Positions 34,923 through 47,957 of a stretch of 64,000 bases of DNA are shown here, piece by piece (the first letter of the stretch is position 1; each line of letters begins with the position of its first letter). The stretch lies in contig CM030704.1 of the NCBI GenBank assembly GCA_017979445.1, forward strand, positions 16,971,658 through 17,035,657, read 5' to 3'. The translations under genes and the position numbers were made by a program. This stretch comes from Akebia trifoliata. Taxonomy: Eukaryota; Streptophyta; Magnoliopsida; Ranunculales; Lardizabalaceae. Below the pieces are notes generated by a model. It searched no databases. It saw only the letters and a program-made list of their open reading frames with translations, and was not told the origin of the DNA.

Positions 34923-37900
34923 ATATATATATATAGATGCTTGAAAAAGTGTTTAAAGTTGGAATGAAAAAAATATTTAATAGTTGTTAAAATATAATTT
35001 TTAAAAAAGAAAGCATCTCTTTTGTTTTGACTCTTTTGTTTCGAAGATGCTTAAGTAGGAATCACAAAATATTTTTTAATATAATAATTGGTGTAAATTT
35101 ATTTTTTTAATTAATTATTTAATATTTAAAAAGAAAACGTATAATTGTTAAAATTAAATTTTAATTAATTTTTAAAAAAAAATCACATCCATATCTTCAA
35201 TTTCCTTACTTTTAACAATATTAATATTTAAAATATTTGTAAATATAAGAATTACTAAAATATAATATTTAATTAATTTTTGAAAGAAAAATACATCTAT
35301 AATAACATTAATATTTAAAAATATTTATTAATATAATAATTGTTAAAATTTTAATTTTTAATTATTAAAAATATTTATTACTTTTTTATATGCACAAGAA
35401 AATAGAAGGTTAAAACTTAGGAAGAAAGTTTGTACTGTGATTCTTCAAAAAAGATTTATAGGTATGAGATTACCTTCCAACAAAAATAGAATGTCTTGAG
35501 GGTCCCTCCCAAATACAGATTCAATCAAATGATCTTCTTGTTCAAGAAATAGAGAGTACCTTGTTCAAAAGAGCAATTTGTTGACCTTTCATCAATCCAA
35601 AGTAATAGCTTTCTGTCTCCTTGCAGGAATCCAAAGATATATGAGAAAAAAAGATTTTTGAATATGATGATTTTTGGGTAAAATTCGTTAGGGGACAGCG
35701 AAGAAGAAAATATAGAGAGGAAAGGAGGCAACATTTTGGAGAAGAGTCGTGAGTCGTTTTAAATTAAATTAAAAAAATATTTGTTAATATTTAATATTTA
35801 ATTATTTTTTGTGTAAATATAATAATTGTTAAAAATATAATTTTTAATTAATTATTTAAAAAGAAATAATAAGAAAATTACTTACACCATTTTGAAGAGA
35901 CGTGAGATAGAGTTGATAGGGTTAATTTCTATGTATTTTATAGTTTAAATTTAAAATTAAATAGGATATATAGTCCTATTTGAAGTTAATTTCTATTTAT
36001 TTTGTAAATTAGAAAAACGTGGGATAGAGTTCATTTTATTTATTTTTTTAAATTAATAAGTAAATTTTTGTAACATATTGACATACTTTTTATTTTTTAA
36101 AATATAAGAAAAAGTGGTATAGAATCCCATCCAATGATAATTTCTATTTATTTTTAAATTAAAAAAAAAAAATTGTGGATAGAGTTCAATTTGGCATCAA
36201 TTTCTATTTTTTTTAAATTAAAAAAATTAGAGGACTAGAATCATACATGAAGTTAATTTTTATTTATTTTTTGAAATTAAAAAAATAACGTGGAATAGAA
36301 TCCTATCCAATGATAATTTTTATTTATTTTTAAATTAAAAAAATTGTGGATAAAGTCCTATTTGGCATCAATTTCTATTTTTTTTTTAAATTAAAAAAAT
36401 TAGAGGAATAGAATTGTACATGGAGTTAATTTTTATTTATTTTTTGAAATTAGAAAAAAAAATTTTAATTGATGAACCAAAGCTATTGCTTTTTAAGATC
36501 TAAGCAGATATTAATATTAAAGATTTTAAAATATAATTTTTTTTTAATATAAGAAAAACTGGTATAGAGTCCTATATGGCGTTATTTTCTATTTATTTTT
36601 AAAATTAAAAAAAAAAACAATAATGGGATATAGTCCTACTAGAAGTTAATTTCTATTTATTTGTAAATGAAAAAAAAATAGGATAGGATCTTACTAGGAG
36701 TTAATTTCTATTTATTTTTTAAATTAAAAACTAATTTTTTTAATATTGACGTAATTTTTAGTTTTTTTAATATAAGAAAAACATGGGATAATAGTTTTTT
36801 TTTAATTATAATTTTTTAATAATAATGATTTCTATTATTATTATTATTATTATTTAAAAATTTGATTGTTAATTGATTTGTTTTTAAATATTGGCGTACA
36901 AAAATACTTTTGCTTTTAAGAGAATTTGTTAATATTTAATTGTTAATAATTTAATTTTTAATTATTTTTTATAAATAGAAAAAGTAAAAAAGGTATAAAT
37001 ATAATCATTGTAAAAAATATAACTTTAATTAATTATTTAGAAAGAAATAATGAGAAATTACTTACACCGTTTTGAAAAGACGTGTCTGCTTAGAGTGAGC
37101 ATAAAAAAAAAGATTTTTAATATAATAATTGTTAGACAAATATTTTTTAATTAATTTTTTTTAAAATAAAATTTAATTATTTTTAATTAATTATTTGTTA
37201 CTATAATAATTATTAAAAAGATGTAAATATAATAATTAATTTTTTAATTAATTATTTGAAGAGATGTGTTTGCTCAAAAGTAGCATCAAAACAAGATCTT
37301 TTAATATAATAATTATTAAAAAAAATATTTTTTAATTAATTTTAAAAAAATAAAATGTAAGAAAATTATTTTACTTTTTAAAGGTAGAGGATTAGCATGT
37401 TGGACAAAACAATAGTTAACCCACCCACCTTGATTTCAATGGATTTTTGCTAGAGCACCTTCTTGTAAATGTGTACATGGAAAGACTAATGGAAACCTAC
37501 ATATAGTAGACACCAACTTTACTCTTTCGACTTCGTTTTCTAAAGGGATCCCAAGAATTCCCATTTCAAGGACTCACCCGATCACGGCCTAGGATTACCA
37601 TTAGATCGATGAATTAACGCCTAGAAGTCTCTATTCACGAGCAAAGTAGCCCTTACCTAAGAAAACATAAATAGTTAATGGCTAGCCTTTATAAAAGCAA
37701 TTGTCAAAAGGCTAGCTTGAATCTCTAGACCGTAGATCGGATAGTAAGTTAATACCTACTTTTTATTTTTTACTTTTTGCTAAATAGTGAGTTACTAGCC
37801 ATGGATGACTACTTGAAAAAAAAAAAAAAAAAATAATTGATTCAATTAAATAGTCGGGTTCATCTTGAACCAAATCTAGGGGTGTTGAGGGGTTGGTTCT

Positions 37901-38444
37901 TAAGGTAATTAGAACATAATTATTATATTTTTTTCAACTATGACTCTAAAATAAGTGGAATTGAAATTAGAATTAACAAAAAATATGGGTATCCATTGGT
38001 TTCAATTCTCAAGAATTGAATGGGAAAAATTATTTCACATTAATATAAAACTTCTTTTATTTAAAAAAAAAATGAACATAATTTAATTATAATTTGTTCC
38101 ACTAGAGATATGATTTAATGATTTTTTCTCAAAATTTAAATTCATATATATTTTTTACAACCAATAAAGTCTTGGAAGATATGGTCCATTTTTAAACTTC
38201 AATGCATAGTTTATTTGAAAATTTGAAAAACTTTATATAATATGTACTGTACTAAAAAAATAGGAAAATCTTATGTCATATATTATAAACAAAAGTAACT
38301 AAATAAATCGGTTCCAAGTAACCCCGTGGGTACCAATCGATTCCAATAAAAAGGAAACTTGAGCCAAGTTTTTAGTTCATATTCCTATTAAATCGGTACT
38401 CATTGACATCCCTAATCTAACTTGTAAACTACCAAATTTCGAAC
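34923..38444. other. AT-rich DNA with degenerate tandem repeats, no gene seen
   Basis: Composition is strongly AT-rich. 35930-36780 holds related segments (GGATAGAGTCCTATTTG, then TTAATTTCTATTTATTTTT) at about 55-60 base steps. A larger unit of about 176 bases (36123 onward and 36299 onward) occurs twice. 35525-35760 has a short - strand frame I do not trust. 37867-38415 may be a further small TIR element (TAGGGGTGTTGA... and ...TGACATCCCTAA). Confidence 0.55.
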
Positions 38445-38839
38445 TAGGGATGTTCAAAAATTCCAAAACCAGTAACTCGGATTAATTATGACTATTTATT
38501 TTTACTTAAAAATCAGATCGAAAATGGTAACTTACCTGGACAATGACCAACCTGATCCTCACAAATTCAGGTTAGGTGTTTGAAACAGGTAATAACCTAG
38601 TAATCTAGACGAAAACCCTTAACTCGTCAACGAACCTAGTATTTGACCCACATTACCACTCTAAGGGTCTTGAGATCGTTCTGGCAATTTTTATAAAGAT
38701 ACAACTTTTATAAATTTCGGATCAAAATCCAATTTGAACATGATTTCATGGATTTCGAGTGGGATTCAGGTTAATCTTTAAGTAATTGGTCTAGGTTGAA
38801 CCCAGAAACGATCAATTCAATTCAATTTTGATTTACTCC

Positions 38840-39375
38840 TGTAGATGCAAGAATTGGCTCTACACTTTTCTTCTCTCCTAGCTCGGGCGGACCTGCAAAT
38901 CAGCCCACTCCGACGATCAAGTTAGACAAATTGATTAGTGTAATTTGGTTTTTTTTAGAGAGAAGAAGAAATCGAACCTCTTTTACCCATAGTCCTCTTC
39001 TTTTTATAGGCATTAAACTTGTTCGTTTTCTATGCCACCCTTTGAGGTGACCTAGGGCAGTTAGCTCATTCCCTAACATGTCAGCTGCAGGGGTTGTTGC
39101 AACTGCCCTGCCACTTCTGGAAAAATCAGAGTTGATCTGACATGACGTGGGTTGTCAGCGCTGTCCATCGCTGGCACATCTGTCAGATCCGTCCTTCCGA
39201 CCTACACTGTCATTGTTCGGACTACTTCATCAGTTGGTGGCTTAGTTCTGAGCCAGATATCCGTGCATCCGACGATATCAATCAACCGAGCAAAAGTTGC
39301 AGATGTCCGAGCTTAAAATCATTGATTCCGGCCTTTACTTGAGCCACGTGTCCACGCTTAATAATTTCCCCCACA
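38840..39375 (-). repeat. 3' LTR of the Retand-like element
   Basis: It starts TGTGGGGGAAAT and ends TGCATCTACA on the - strand. The purine tract GAGAGGGGGTAT flanks it on the right (39376-39390). Confidence 0.9.
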
Positions 39376-39754
39376 ATACCCCCTCTCGAGGGCTAGGGCA
39401 GAATGCTCGGGTGCTCGAGAATATTAATAATACATTAAAAATTGGCACGTGGCGTGCTCTCATTGGGTCTTAGCTGGGATCAATGATTTCTTTATGGCAA
39501 ATCGTTACCTAGCCCGCTCGTCCTTCGAGGGCGGCGGTCGTTGGAGTTGCTCTTCATAAGGCGTGTGCCCTGCCCGTTGGTTTTAAACGGCGTAATTATT
39601 ATATAGAGTACACGTGGCGTCCCGAAATTGGCTTGATTCGCATGATAAGGGGCGAACGGTCTTATCGGATCTCTCATCATTTAATGCCCCATCATGACCT
39701 TTCTGAGAAACCCCATCCGTTGATCTTGAGCGAACATCTTGAGGCCTCTCTGGT

Positions 39755-39763
39755 CTATAAATA
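39755..39763 (+). promoter_or_regulatory. TATA box of the antisense gene
   Basis: CTATAAATACC lies 380 bases outside the 3' LTR and 227 bases before the antisense start codon at 39990. A pyrimidine-rich leader follows. It indicates a promoter of its own, separate from the LTR. Confidence 0.55.
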
Positions 39764-39989
39764 CCCCACTCATTTCCTATTTTCATTTTCACCTTCACTC
39801 TCCTTGCTGTTACGCTGCCCATTTGTCTCCTCGCGTGCTCCCTGCTTTCGTTAGTGCCTCCGCCGCGCCCTCGCTGTGCCATTCAGTCACCTGCCGCCCA
39901 GTGACCGGAAGTTCTTGGTTTCTCCGAAGAGTAAGGTAACGAAATCGAGGCCTCTCCCCTCTCCTCTGCCACTCCTCTTTTCTTCAAAA

Positions 39990-41774
39990 ATGGCCAAGGG
40001 GAAATCTCATTCCCCTGTTCGCCCTCCATTGGACGCCATCCGAGATGTTTTCAGCATCCCCAGCGGTGTGGGTCTATCCTATGTGAATGAGACCCTTATC
40101 CAGCGTGAATGTTCCTCAGGTGCCACTGTGGTACACTGGGGATAACTGAAGGCTGGCCTTCGAGTTCCTCTTAGCAGGCTAACTCGAGAGGTGCTAAACT
40201 TCTATAGGAGGGCTCCCAGCCAAATGAGCGGAAACTTCTTCCATCTAATTCAGGCCTTCGAGCTGATGAATGATAGACTGGAAGAAGGCCTGCAGCTCGG
40301 CCTTCCGAATATTAGGGCACAGTTTGTCCTTAAAAGATGTCCGAACAGGCCGGGTTTCTTTTATCTTTCCAAGAGGAGAGGGAAGCCGTCCTTGGTTGAG
40401 CTTCCTGACTCGAACAAGGACTGGTTTTTATTTCCAATCCAACTCTCCAGTCAGTGGGAAGGCGTTCCCGGGGACGAGCTTCCCCCTTGTTGTATCAATC
40501 CTTCAACCCCCATGGTGAGTGTTTCTTAGTTCTTTTCTTCTTGCTTTTACCAATTTCCTTTCCTGTAGACTGATCTCATACTGTCTGATTCTGCGCAGAT
40601 CCGACTAAAGATAAGTTCCCCGGGGACTCGGTGGTGATCACCCATCTTCTCTCCAACCCCGACCTCTACGACCACGCCACAGCCTTTCTTCCCCCGTCAA
40701 TCCACCCAACCGACATGGCCCTGCAATCCAAGCGCCCCCCACCAGTTCTTGGCTCCGACTCCGAGGAGGAAATTGCTAAGATTCCCCCCACCCTAACCAC
40801 TATTACTCCCGGGGTGGGGCGTGCCGCTCATGAGGAAGAAGAAGAAGAAGACCACCAACCTCTTCTCAAGAGGATAAGGAGGGGGCCCCTCCCTCCGGCC
40901 CCGGTGCTCCAGCTGCCCCCTCCTCCGACTCCCGAGCGGACCTGCCATCCAGCCGAGCCATCCCAAGCATCCTCGGCTGGATCGGTGCAGAGGGGGGATG
41001 CGCCTCCTTCCCCCTAGGTGGTTCAACCCATGGTTAGGGGTAGGCTGGTGTCGGACAGGGACTCTGCCTTGTCCGACCCGGCCGTAGCCAGGGCGATCTT
41101 CGATACGTCCGCGGGACGTGGAGAAAGTCCGTCGAAGTTTTGCCGGTGATTCGACAAAATTTTCGAACGATGCATTCTGAGCCTTGGTAGTGGTAACCCC
41201 TTTATCTTTTAGTTCTCTTGATTTGATACTTATTTCCTGTTCTTCCCTCCGTCTAACACTTTTCCTTCTTCCTTACCAGGCGCAACACGCCGTGGCCAAG
41301 CTCGTAGAATCCCGCGATGCTTCCGTTGACAGCCTTCAGGTCGCGGAAGGTCGCCTTCTTCAGCTTCAAGCTGAAAGGGATGCGGCTACGGCCAATTCCC
41401 AGAAGCTCCAATCAAGCTTGGATAGCGCACTATCCGAGCTGGAGCAGAACAAAGATAAGCTAGCTCTGGCGGAGGGGAAGATCTCTTCCCTAGAAGAGCT
41501 AGTGAGGACGAAGGAGGTGGAGCAGGAGAGAGCACTCCAAGACCAGCTTAACTCCCTCCAGGCCCAGCTGGACTCTTCAGAGGAAACCTGGGAGGCAGCT
41601 TACAATAAGCTAAAGGCGAAGCTACGGAAAGCCAAGGCCGCTGCAAAGAGGCCAGAGGTGATCCCAGAAGCTGTACCAACCGCTGTTCTCGAGCTGAGTC
41701 TCGAAGCTCCAGTTGCACCAGTTGACGACCAAGCCCCCGATGATGCCGTGGTAGCGATTGAAGCGGATGCATAA
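39990..41774 (+). pseudogene. Antisense gene of the Retand-like element (PF04195-like / coiled coil), three exons
   Basis: Exon 1 (39990-40514) begins MAKGKSHSPVRPPLDAI and contains VPLSRLTREVLNFYRRAPSQ, resembling the Pfam family 'putative gypsy type transposon' (PF04195). Exon 2 (40599 to about 41190) is acidic and Pro-rich (DSEEE, HEEEEEED). Exon 3 (41280-41774) is a long coiled coil (SLQVAEGRLLQLQAERDAA onward) with an Ala/Asp-rich tail. Donor GTGAGT and acceptors GCGCAG and TTACCAG are good. A TAA at 40143-40145 breaks exon 1 and a stop follows PPSP at about 41017. The exon 1-2 joint seems out of frame by one base. The layout (globular N-terminus, acidic linker, coiled coil) parallels the antisense gene at 970-3564. 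The role is not known. Confidence 0.72.
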
Positions 41775-41957
41775 TTTTTCTTTTTTATTTGTTGTAGTAC
41801 AATTTTTTGTAATGTAATCCTCTTCCATATTAATAGAATTACTTTTTGCAACTTTGGCATCATCTGATCTTTCTTCTTCTTTTCCTTTTTATTCTCATAT
41901 TGGGATCTGCTGTTGAAGTTCTGTTTATGTTTTGACAAACTTTTTTCGTTCGTCACT

Positions 41958-42455
41958 TAGGCTCGGCTCCTGTTAAGGGGCCGAGGCTTTGTCCTTAGAC
42001 CAACTCCTCAGTTGGGCTTGGTTCCTGTGGAGGGGGCCAAGGCTTTAACTCCGAACCAACTCCTCAGTCAGGAGCCGATGCTTTGTCCTTAGACCAACTC
42101 CTCAGTTGGGCTTGACTCCTATGGAGGGGGCCAAGGCTTTAACTCCGAACCAACTCCTCAGTCAGGAGCCGAGGCTTTGTCCTTAGACCAACTCCTCAGT
42201 TGGGCTCAGGTCCTATTAAGGGGCCGAGGTTTTGTCCTTAGACCAACTCCTCAGTTGGGTTTGGCTCCTGTGGAGGGGCCAAGGCTTTAACTCCGAACCA
42301 ACTCCTCAGTTGGGCTCGGCTCCTGTTAAGGGGCCGAAGCTTTGTCCTTAGACCAACTCTTCAGTTGGGCTTGGCTCCTGTGGAGGGATCAAGGCTTTAA
42401 CTCCGAACCAACTCCTCAGTTGGGCTCGGCTCCTGTTAAGGATCCGAGGCTTTAG
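41958..42455. repeat. Tandem array of ~55-bp hairpin units, two alternating types
   Basis: About ten units. Each carries CCAACTCCTCAGTTGG, a perfect 6-bp stem, and most carry a second hairpin of either CTCGG...CCGAG or CTTGG...CCAAG arms. The two types alternate, so the higher-order period is about 110 bases. Units near 42068 and 42162 have lost the left arm of the second hairpin. The array lies exactly between the 3' ends of the antisense gene and of pol. Confidence 0.85.
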
Positions 42456-42490
42456 CTCGAGCAATTAAGCATAGATGCAAAGAGTACTGT

Positions 42491-45400
42491 TTATTGATAG
42501 TATTTTTTCAAGTTGAATACATTCCATGATGACTGAATTTCATCCCCTATAAGTGTCTCCAAGTATTATGCGCCTGATTCCCCAATTTTTCTTACGATAT
42601 ACGGTCCTTCCCAGTTAGAGTCGAGCTTTCCACTGTTGACTTCCTTGGTGTTTGAAAATACCTTTCGAAGCACCATGTCGCCGACTTGGAATTCCCTATG
42701 CCGCACCTTCCGATCATAAGACCTTTTCAACACTTGTTGGTACCGGGCCAGTCTTTCCACGACCCTCTTTCGCGTTTCATCCAACCAATCCAGGTTTCGG
42801 GCCACCATTTCATCGTTTAGCTCTGTTTCTGCTACTTGCGTTCTAGTAGTAGGAACCTGTATTTCGGTTGGAATAACAGCTTCCGTCCCGTAGGCTAGCG
42901 CGAACGGGATGAAACTTGTTGCCCTTCTTGCCGTAGTTTGGTAAGCCCATAGGACACTGTGCAGCTCATCCACCCATCTTCCTTTATGCTCTGCCAATTT
43001 CTTCTTTAAATTGCTGAGGATTGTTTTGTTGGAAGCTTCCGCCTGCCCGTTTCCTTGTGGATACCTTGGTGATAACTGGAATGATCGGATACCGTACTCC
43101 TTGAAGTATGACTGTATGCGGTTACCCTTGAATTGTGTCCCGTTATCGGAGATCAGTGCGTAAGGGATCCCAAAGCGGGTTATGATGTGCTCCCAAGTGA
43201 ATTTGATAACTTCTTCTTCCCTAATCCGTGCGAGGGGAACAGTTTTGACCCACTTAGTAAAGTAATCCGTGGCAACAAGGATGAAGAGCTTACCCCCTTT
43301 TCCCCGAGGCAGAGGTCCGACAATGTCCATTCCCCATATAGAGAACAGCCAGGGTGATTGCATAGGGTGGAGCTCGCTGGCTTGCTGTAGATGCATGGGG
43401 GCATGCTTTTGGCACCTGTCACAAGTCCTTACGTATTTCTTGCAATCTTCCTGCATCCTAGGCCAAAAGTAGCCCTGGTTGATCACCTTATTGGCAAGCG
43501 ATCGTCCTCCCGAATGATTGCCACAGATTCCCTCGTGAACTTCCGCCATTATGAGCTCGGATTCTTCCTTAGTGAGGCATTTGAGAAGTGGTCCCCCGTA
43601 TGACATCCTATAGAGCTCTTCCCCTATAAGTGTGTATTTATCGACCTGCCGCAGCAATTTTCTGGCTTCCACCTTGTCTGCTGGCAGCACCTTTGAGTGT
43701 AGATACTACGTGAACTCTTTTATCTATCCCGAGGTTCTTCTAACCTGTGCGCATTCCCTTTCCTCGTGTTCTATGCTCGCTTTAGGCAGGTATTCCACCG
43801 GTAAAGACCGTCTTTCCGTTTCCCCTAGCATTGAGGCGATGTAGGCCAACGAATCTGCGTGCCTGTTTTCGTCTCTCGGTATTTGGCATATCTCCACTTG
43901 ATCGAACTTCTCAATCTCCCGTTTTATTGAGACCAGATATTTCGACATGCGTTCATCATTTGCTTCAAATTTCCCATTGCACTGGTTTACTATAAGCTGG
44001 GAATCAGTACACAACTTTATTTGGCCGGCTTTTAATTCGCTTGCCATCCTCAACCCATGGATCACTGCTTCGTACTCGGCCTCATTATTTGATGCCCCAT
44101 ACCCGAGCTTGATCATCTTCTCCAGTCTGTCATTGCTCGGCGTTACAAGTACTATTCCAACCCCCGAGCCGGAGTAATTTGACGAACATCCTCCAACCTG
44201 CCTGCTTGTCCCACAATTCCACTTCTTCCGCCCCTTCGTCTTCGTTTTCCAATTCCTCCCAGTTCGGATCTTCAACTGGGAAATCAGTGAGGAAGTGGCC
44301 AACACCTGTCCCTTTAATATCGTTCGTGTTTCGAACTGTAAGTCATATTCACCGAGGATTACAGCCCATCTCACCATCCGCCGGGACTTTTCCGACCTGT
44401 GCATCATTTCTTTCAACGGGCTGTCTGTCACCACTTGGATACGATGTGAGAGGAAATAGGGCCTAAGCTTATGGGCTGAGTAGACGAGCGATAGTCCTTC
44501 TTTCTCTGTCCTTATATACCTCGCCTCTGATAGACCCAGCGTTTTGCTGATGTAGTAGATAGGGTATTCCCGTCCAAAGTCTACTTTGAATAACACCGAG
44601 CTCACCGAGGATGAACTGGTTGCCAAGTAAATTCCTAACTCCTCCCCTTCTTCCAGCGAGCTAAGGATCGGCGGCTGCCCTAAGTACTTCTTCAGATTGC
44701 TAAACGCTGCCTCGCATTCCACACCCCAGATGAAGTTCTTTTCTTTTTGCAACAACTTGAAGAGTGGTTGGCATCTGTCGGATACTCTGGAAATAAACAT
44801 ATTCAGCGCAGCTATCCTCCCTGCTAATTTCTGCACCTGCTTTTGGTTACTGGGGCTCGGCATTTCCATCAACGCCCGGATTTGATCTGGGTTGGCCTCA
44901 ATGCCTCTCTCAGTGATATCGTGCCCGAGGAATTTTCCTGAAGAGACGGCGAACATGCATTTCTTCGGATTCAGTTTCATGCGAAAACTCCTCAACCGGT
45001 CGAAAGTTTGCTCGAGATCTGTCAAATGGTTTTCTATTTTCTTGCTTTTTACTAGCAAGTCGTCAATGTACACCTCTACAGTCTTTCCGATCATCCCTTC
45101 GAACATTCTTGTCACGAGCCTCTGGTAGGTGGCCCCCACGTTCCTTAGGTCAAACGGCATGACCTTAAAACAGAACAAGCCTTGCTCGGTGATGAATGAC
45201 GTTCGTTCCTGGTCCTCCACTGCTAGGGGGATTTGATTATATCCCGAGTAACCATCCATAAATGATAGTCTCTCATGCCCGGCTGTAGCGTCGACCAACC
45301 TATCTATCCTCGGCAGCAGGAAGCTATCCTTTGGACGTGCCTTGTTAAGGTTTGTAAAGTCAATGCACACCCTTACTCTTCTGTCCTTCTTTGGCACCGC

Positions 45401-47911
45401 CACTATATTGGCTACCCATTCCGGATAGGATACTTCCCTGATGAATCCAGCCTTTAATAGCTTCTCGATTTCCTCATTTACCCCCTGCCTGAGACGCGGA
45501 GATAGCCTCCTCAACTTCTGTCTAACAGGTCGAAAGTTTTCATCAATGTTTAGTCAATGGCACGCCACCAAGGGATCGATCCCTGGCATATCTTCAAATG
45601 ACCACGCGAACACATCTTTGTTTGCCCTCAGAAGCTGGAGCAATGCTGATTTTTCATCCCACGACATCTTGGTGCCAATACTGACCAACTGTCTTCCGTT
45701 ATCACCGAGGTCCAAGGCCTCGACTTCCTCGACTGTTGGCCCCCGATCTCGTTGTGGCTCCTTCTGTAATTGCTACGATGTCTCTCTTTCGGTTGGTGGT
45801 TCCTTTATCTTCTTCTGTGGAATGGCCCCAGCCTCCCGTCCTTGTTTCAAGGTCAGGTGAAAACACCGCTGCGCCATTTCCTGATCACCCTAGATCTCCA
45901 TCATCCCTTCCTTGCTTGGGAACCGAATAACCTGATGATAGGTTGATGGGACTGTCCTCATCTCGTGTATCCATCTCCGCCCGAGAATCGCATTATATGC
46001 TGAGTCCGCATCTATCACCACGAATCTTGTCATTACCACTTTTGACCCTACCGTGATTGGGAGTATGATTTCTCCCACCGAACTGCTCGGAGCACCATTG
46101 AACCCATAAACGAGGGTCGGTGTCGGTTCCAAACTCTCTGAAACCCACATCCTCTTTGCCGCACTTAAGAAAAGAATATCCATTGCACTCCCCAAATCCA
46201 CCAGTATCCTACGGAGCTCGACGTTTCCCACTGGGAGTGCGATCACCAGTGCGTCCTGATGGGGCCTTGCCGTTCCCCTCAGGTCATCCTCTGTGAACAC
46301 AATTACCCGGGAATCCGCTCCGTTGCTCATCGTTCCTACTACCCGTATTCCTGATGCCATACTGTTGACTCCAACCATATGTCGGATTTTTTTTACTCTT
46401 TCCCGAATCACCTGCCTAGATGGCACTTCGGCCCTCAACACCCCTGTGATGGTATGAACTATCCTACGTTCTTCCGTTTCTCGGCACCTTCCTTTGGTCG
46501 GCCATCTTTGTTCGGGCTTCCGTTCGGCTCTCTCGACGGTTTCCCTTTTCTTCCTCTTCCCGCCAAGGCATACCTTTTGAGCTTTCCTGCTTCGACCATA
46601 TCCTGGATGATATGGCGCAACCTGTAACAATCCTCGGTAGGGTGGTCATCAGCCTCATGGTACTCGCAGTATGGTTTTCTGGGTTTCCCCTTATAACCCC
46701 GGGGTGGTTGAATGAAATCGGGTTCTCCCTTTATGTGCCTCAATATCACAGATAGTTTTTCATTGAGCGGTGTATACACCCGGCCTCTCTTCCACCTTGA
46801 CTGCTCGTTCGAATCTCTCCGCCTTTTCTTGCTTCCTTCCCCTCCGAGGTGAGTCGGTACCTTTTGTAGCATCAATCCCCCCTTCGCTGTTGGCCACTGT
46901 TTGAGCGCTTCGTCTCCTGCCTCTCACGGATTCCTCTACGAGGATGTACTTCTCAACCTTTGCATACAAATCTTCCAAACGGGTTGGGTCAGACTTGATC
47001 AAAGACTCATGCAACCGTGTTCCCGGGATGACTGCAGCGATATACGCCGCGCAGGCTGTTGCCTCATCCATGCCTTCTACATCCAAGGCCTTCGTTCGAA
47101 AAAGAGTTACGAATGACCGGATACTCTCCCCAGCCTCCTGTCGAAGGTTAAATAGAGTGTTAACTCCGACCTTCTTCCTTCGCAAGTGCACGAACTGCCC
47201 AACGAACGTTTCCTCTAACTCGAAAAAGTTCGTAATGGACCCAGCTGGTAAAGGCTGGAACCATATCATGGCCCCGAGCCTCAAGGTTGATGGAAATAGC
47301 TTGCAGAGTAACGAATCATCGTTCTGGTACAACACCATCTGACTTCTGTAATGCAGAATATGATCCATAGGATCTCGTGTTCCGTCATAGGTTTCAAACT
47401 TCGGCATGTGGAACGATCTGGGTGGTTCCGAATTCATTATCATTGATGAAAATGGTGTCCCCTTGAGCTCCCGGATTGCGTTCCGTACCTTTTGTGTGGG
47501 ATCCTTCCCTCGTGCGAATTCCTCATCCCTCCTCCTGAGCATTTCCTCCACTTCCTTCCTCGTCATTGTTTCTTTAACTTCAGAGCTTCCTTGCTGCGTT
47601 TTGACTCCTGCTGAGTCTTCGGTCCAGTCTGCCTCTGTCCGTGCTGTTCGGACAACATGATTACTACTTCGCTCTACGCCTGGGCCTTCTTCGATTTTCG
47701 CACGCTCGCCTAGCCTTTGCCTGAACTCCTCATTTTCCTTCCTTATGTTCATTATCTCATCATTCTATTTCTCCAAGCCCCTACGCATTTCCTCCCTCAT
47801 CTCCGTGAGTAAGTTGTACATTGCAAGCATTGGGTCTTGCGCGTTTGGGGGTGAGTCTGCTGGTAATGGATTTGATGGCTCTCCACGATTTTCGCCTCTA
47901 GCCCTTCCCAT
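42491..47911 (-). pseudogene. gag-pol: Retand-like gag-pol with dual RNase H, decayed
   Basis: Start ATG at 47911 (MGRARGENRGEPSNP). Gag runs to about 46460, with RSFHMPKFETYDGTRDPMDH and a CEYHEADDHPTEDC zinc motif. Protease is near 46200 (VDLGSAMDILF). Reverse transcriptase is at about 45480-44900 ([25 protein letters not shown]), then RNase H near 44500. A second, archaeal-type RNase H follows near 44170-43850 (YGASNNEAEYEAVIHGLRMA, HADSLAYIAS). Integrase is at 43690-42491 (HEGICGNHSGG, CDRCQ, MDIVGPLP, ISDNGTQF, GNGQAEASN), ending LKKYYQ. Nearly everything is in one frame. A paired shift near 46780/46430 and about eight stops (47765, 46760, 45890, 45555, 43724 and others) break it. The second RNase H defines the Tat lineage. 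Confidence 0.9.
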
Positions 47912-47936
47912 CTTGGTCGTTTTTCTCCTTCTAAGT

Positions 47937-47954
47937 TTCCCACAGACGGTGCCA
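47937..47954 (-). promoter_or_regulatory. Primer-binding site of the Retand-like element
   Basis: On the - strand TGGCACCGTCTGTGGGAA lies three bases inside the 5' LTR. I do not assign the tRNA. Confidence 0.6.
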
Positions 47955-47957
47955 AAT

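Noticed and set aside
43133..47660. Many + strand ORFs of 60-139 codons in the Retand-like element
   Set aside because: They are shadows of gag-pol on the - strand; no independent motif or splice signal.
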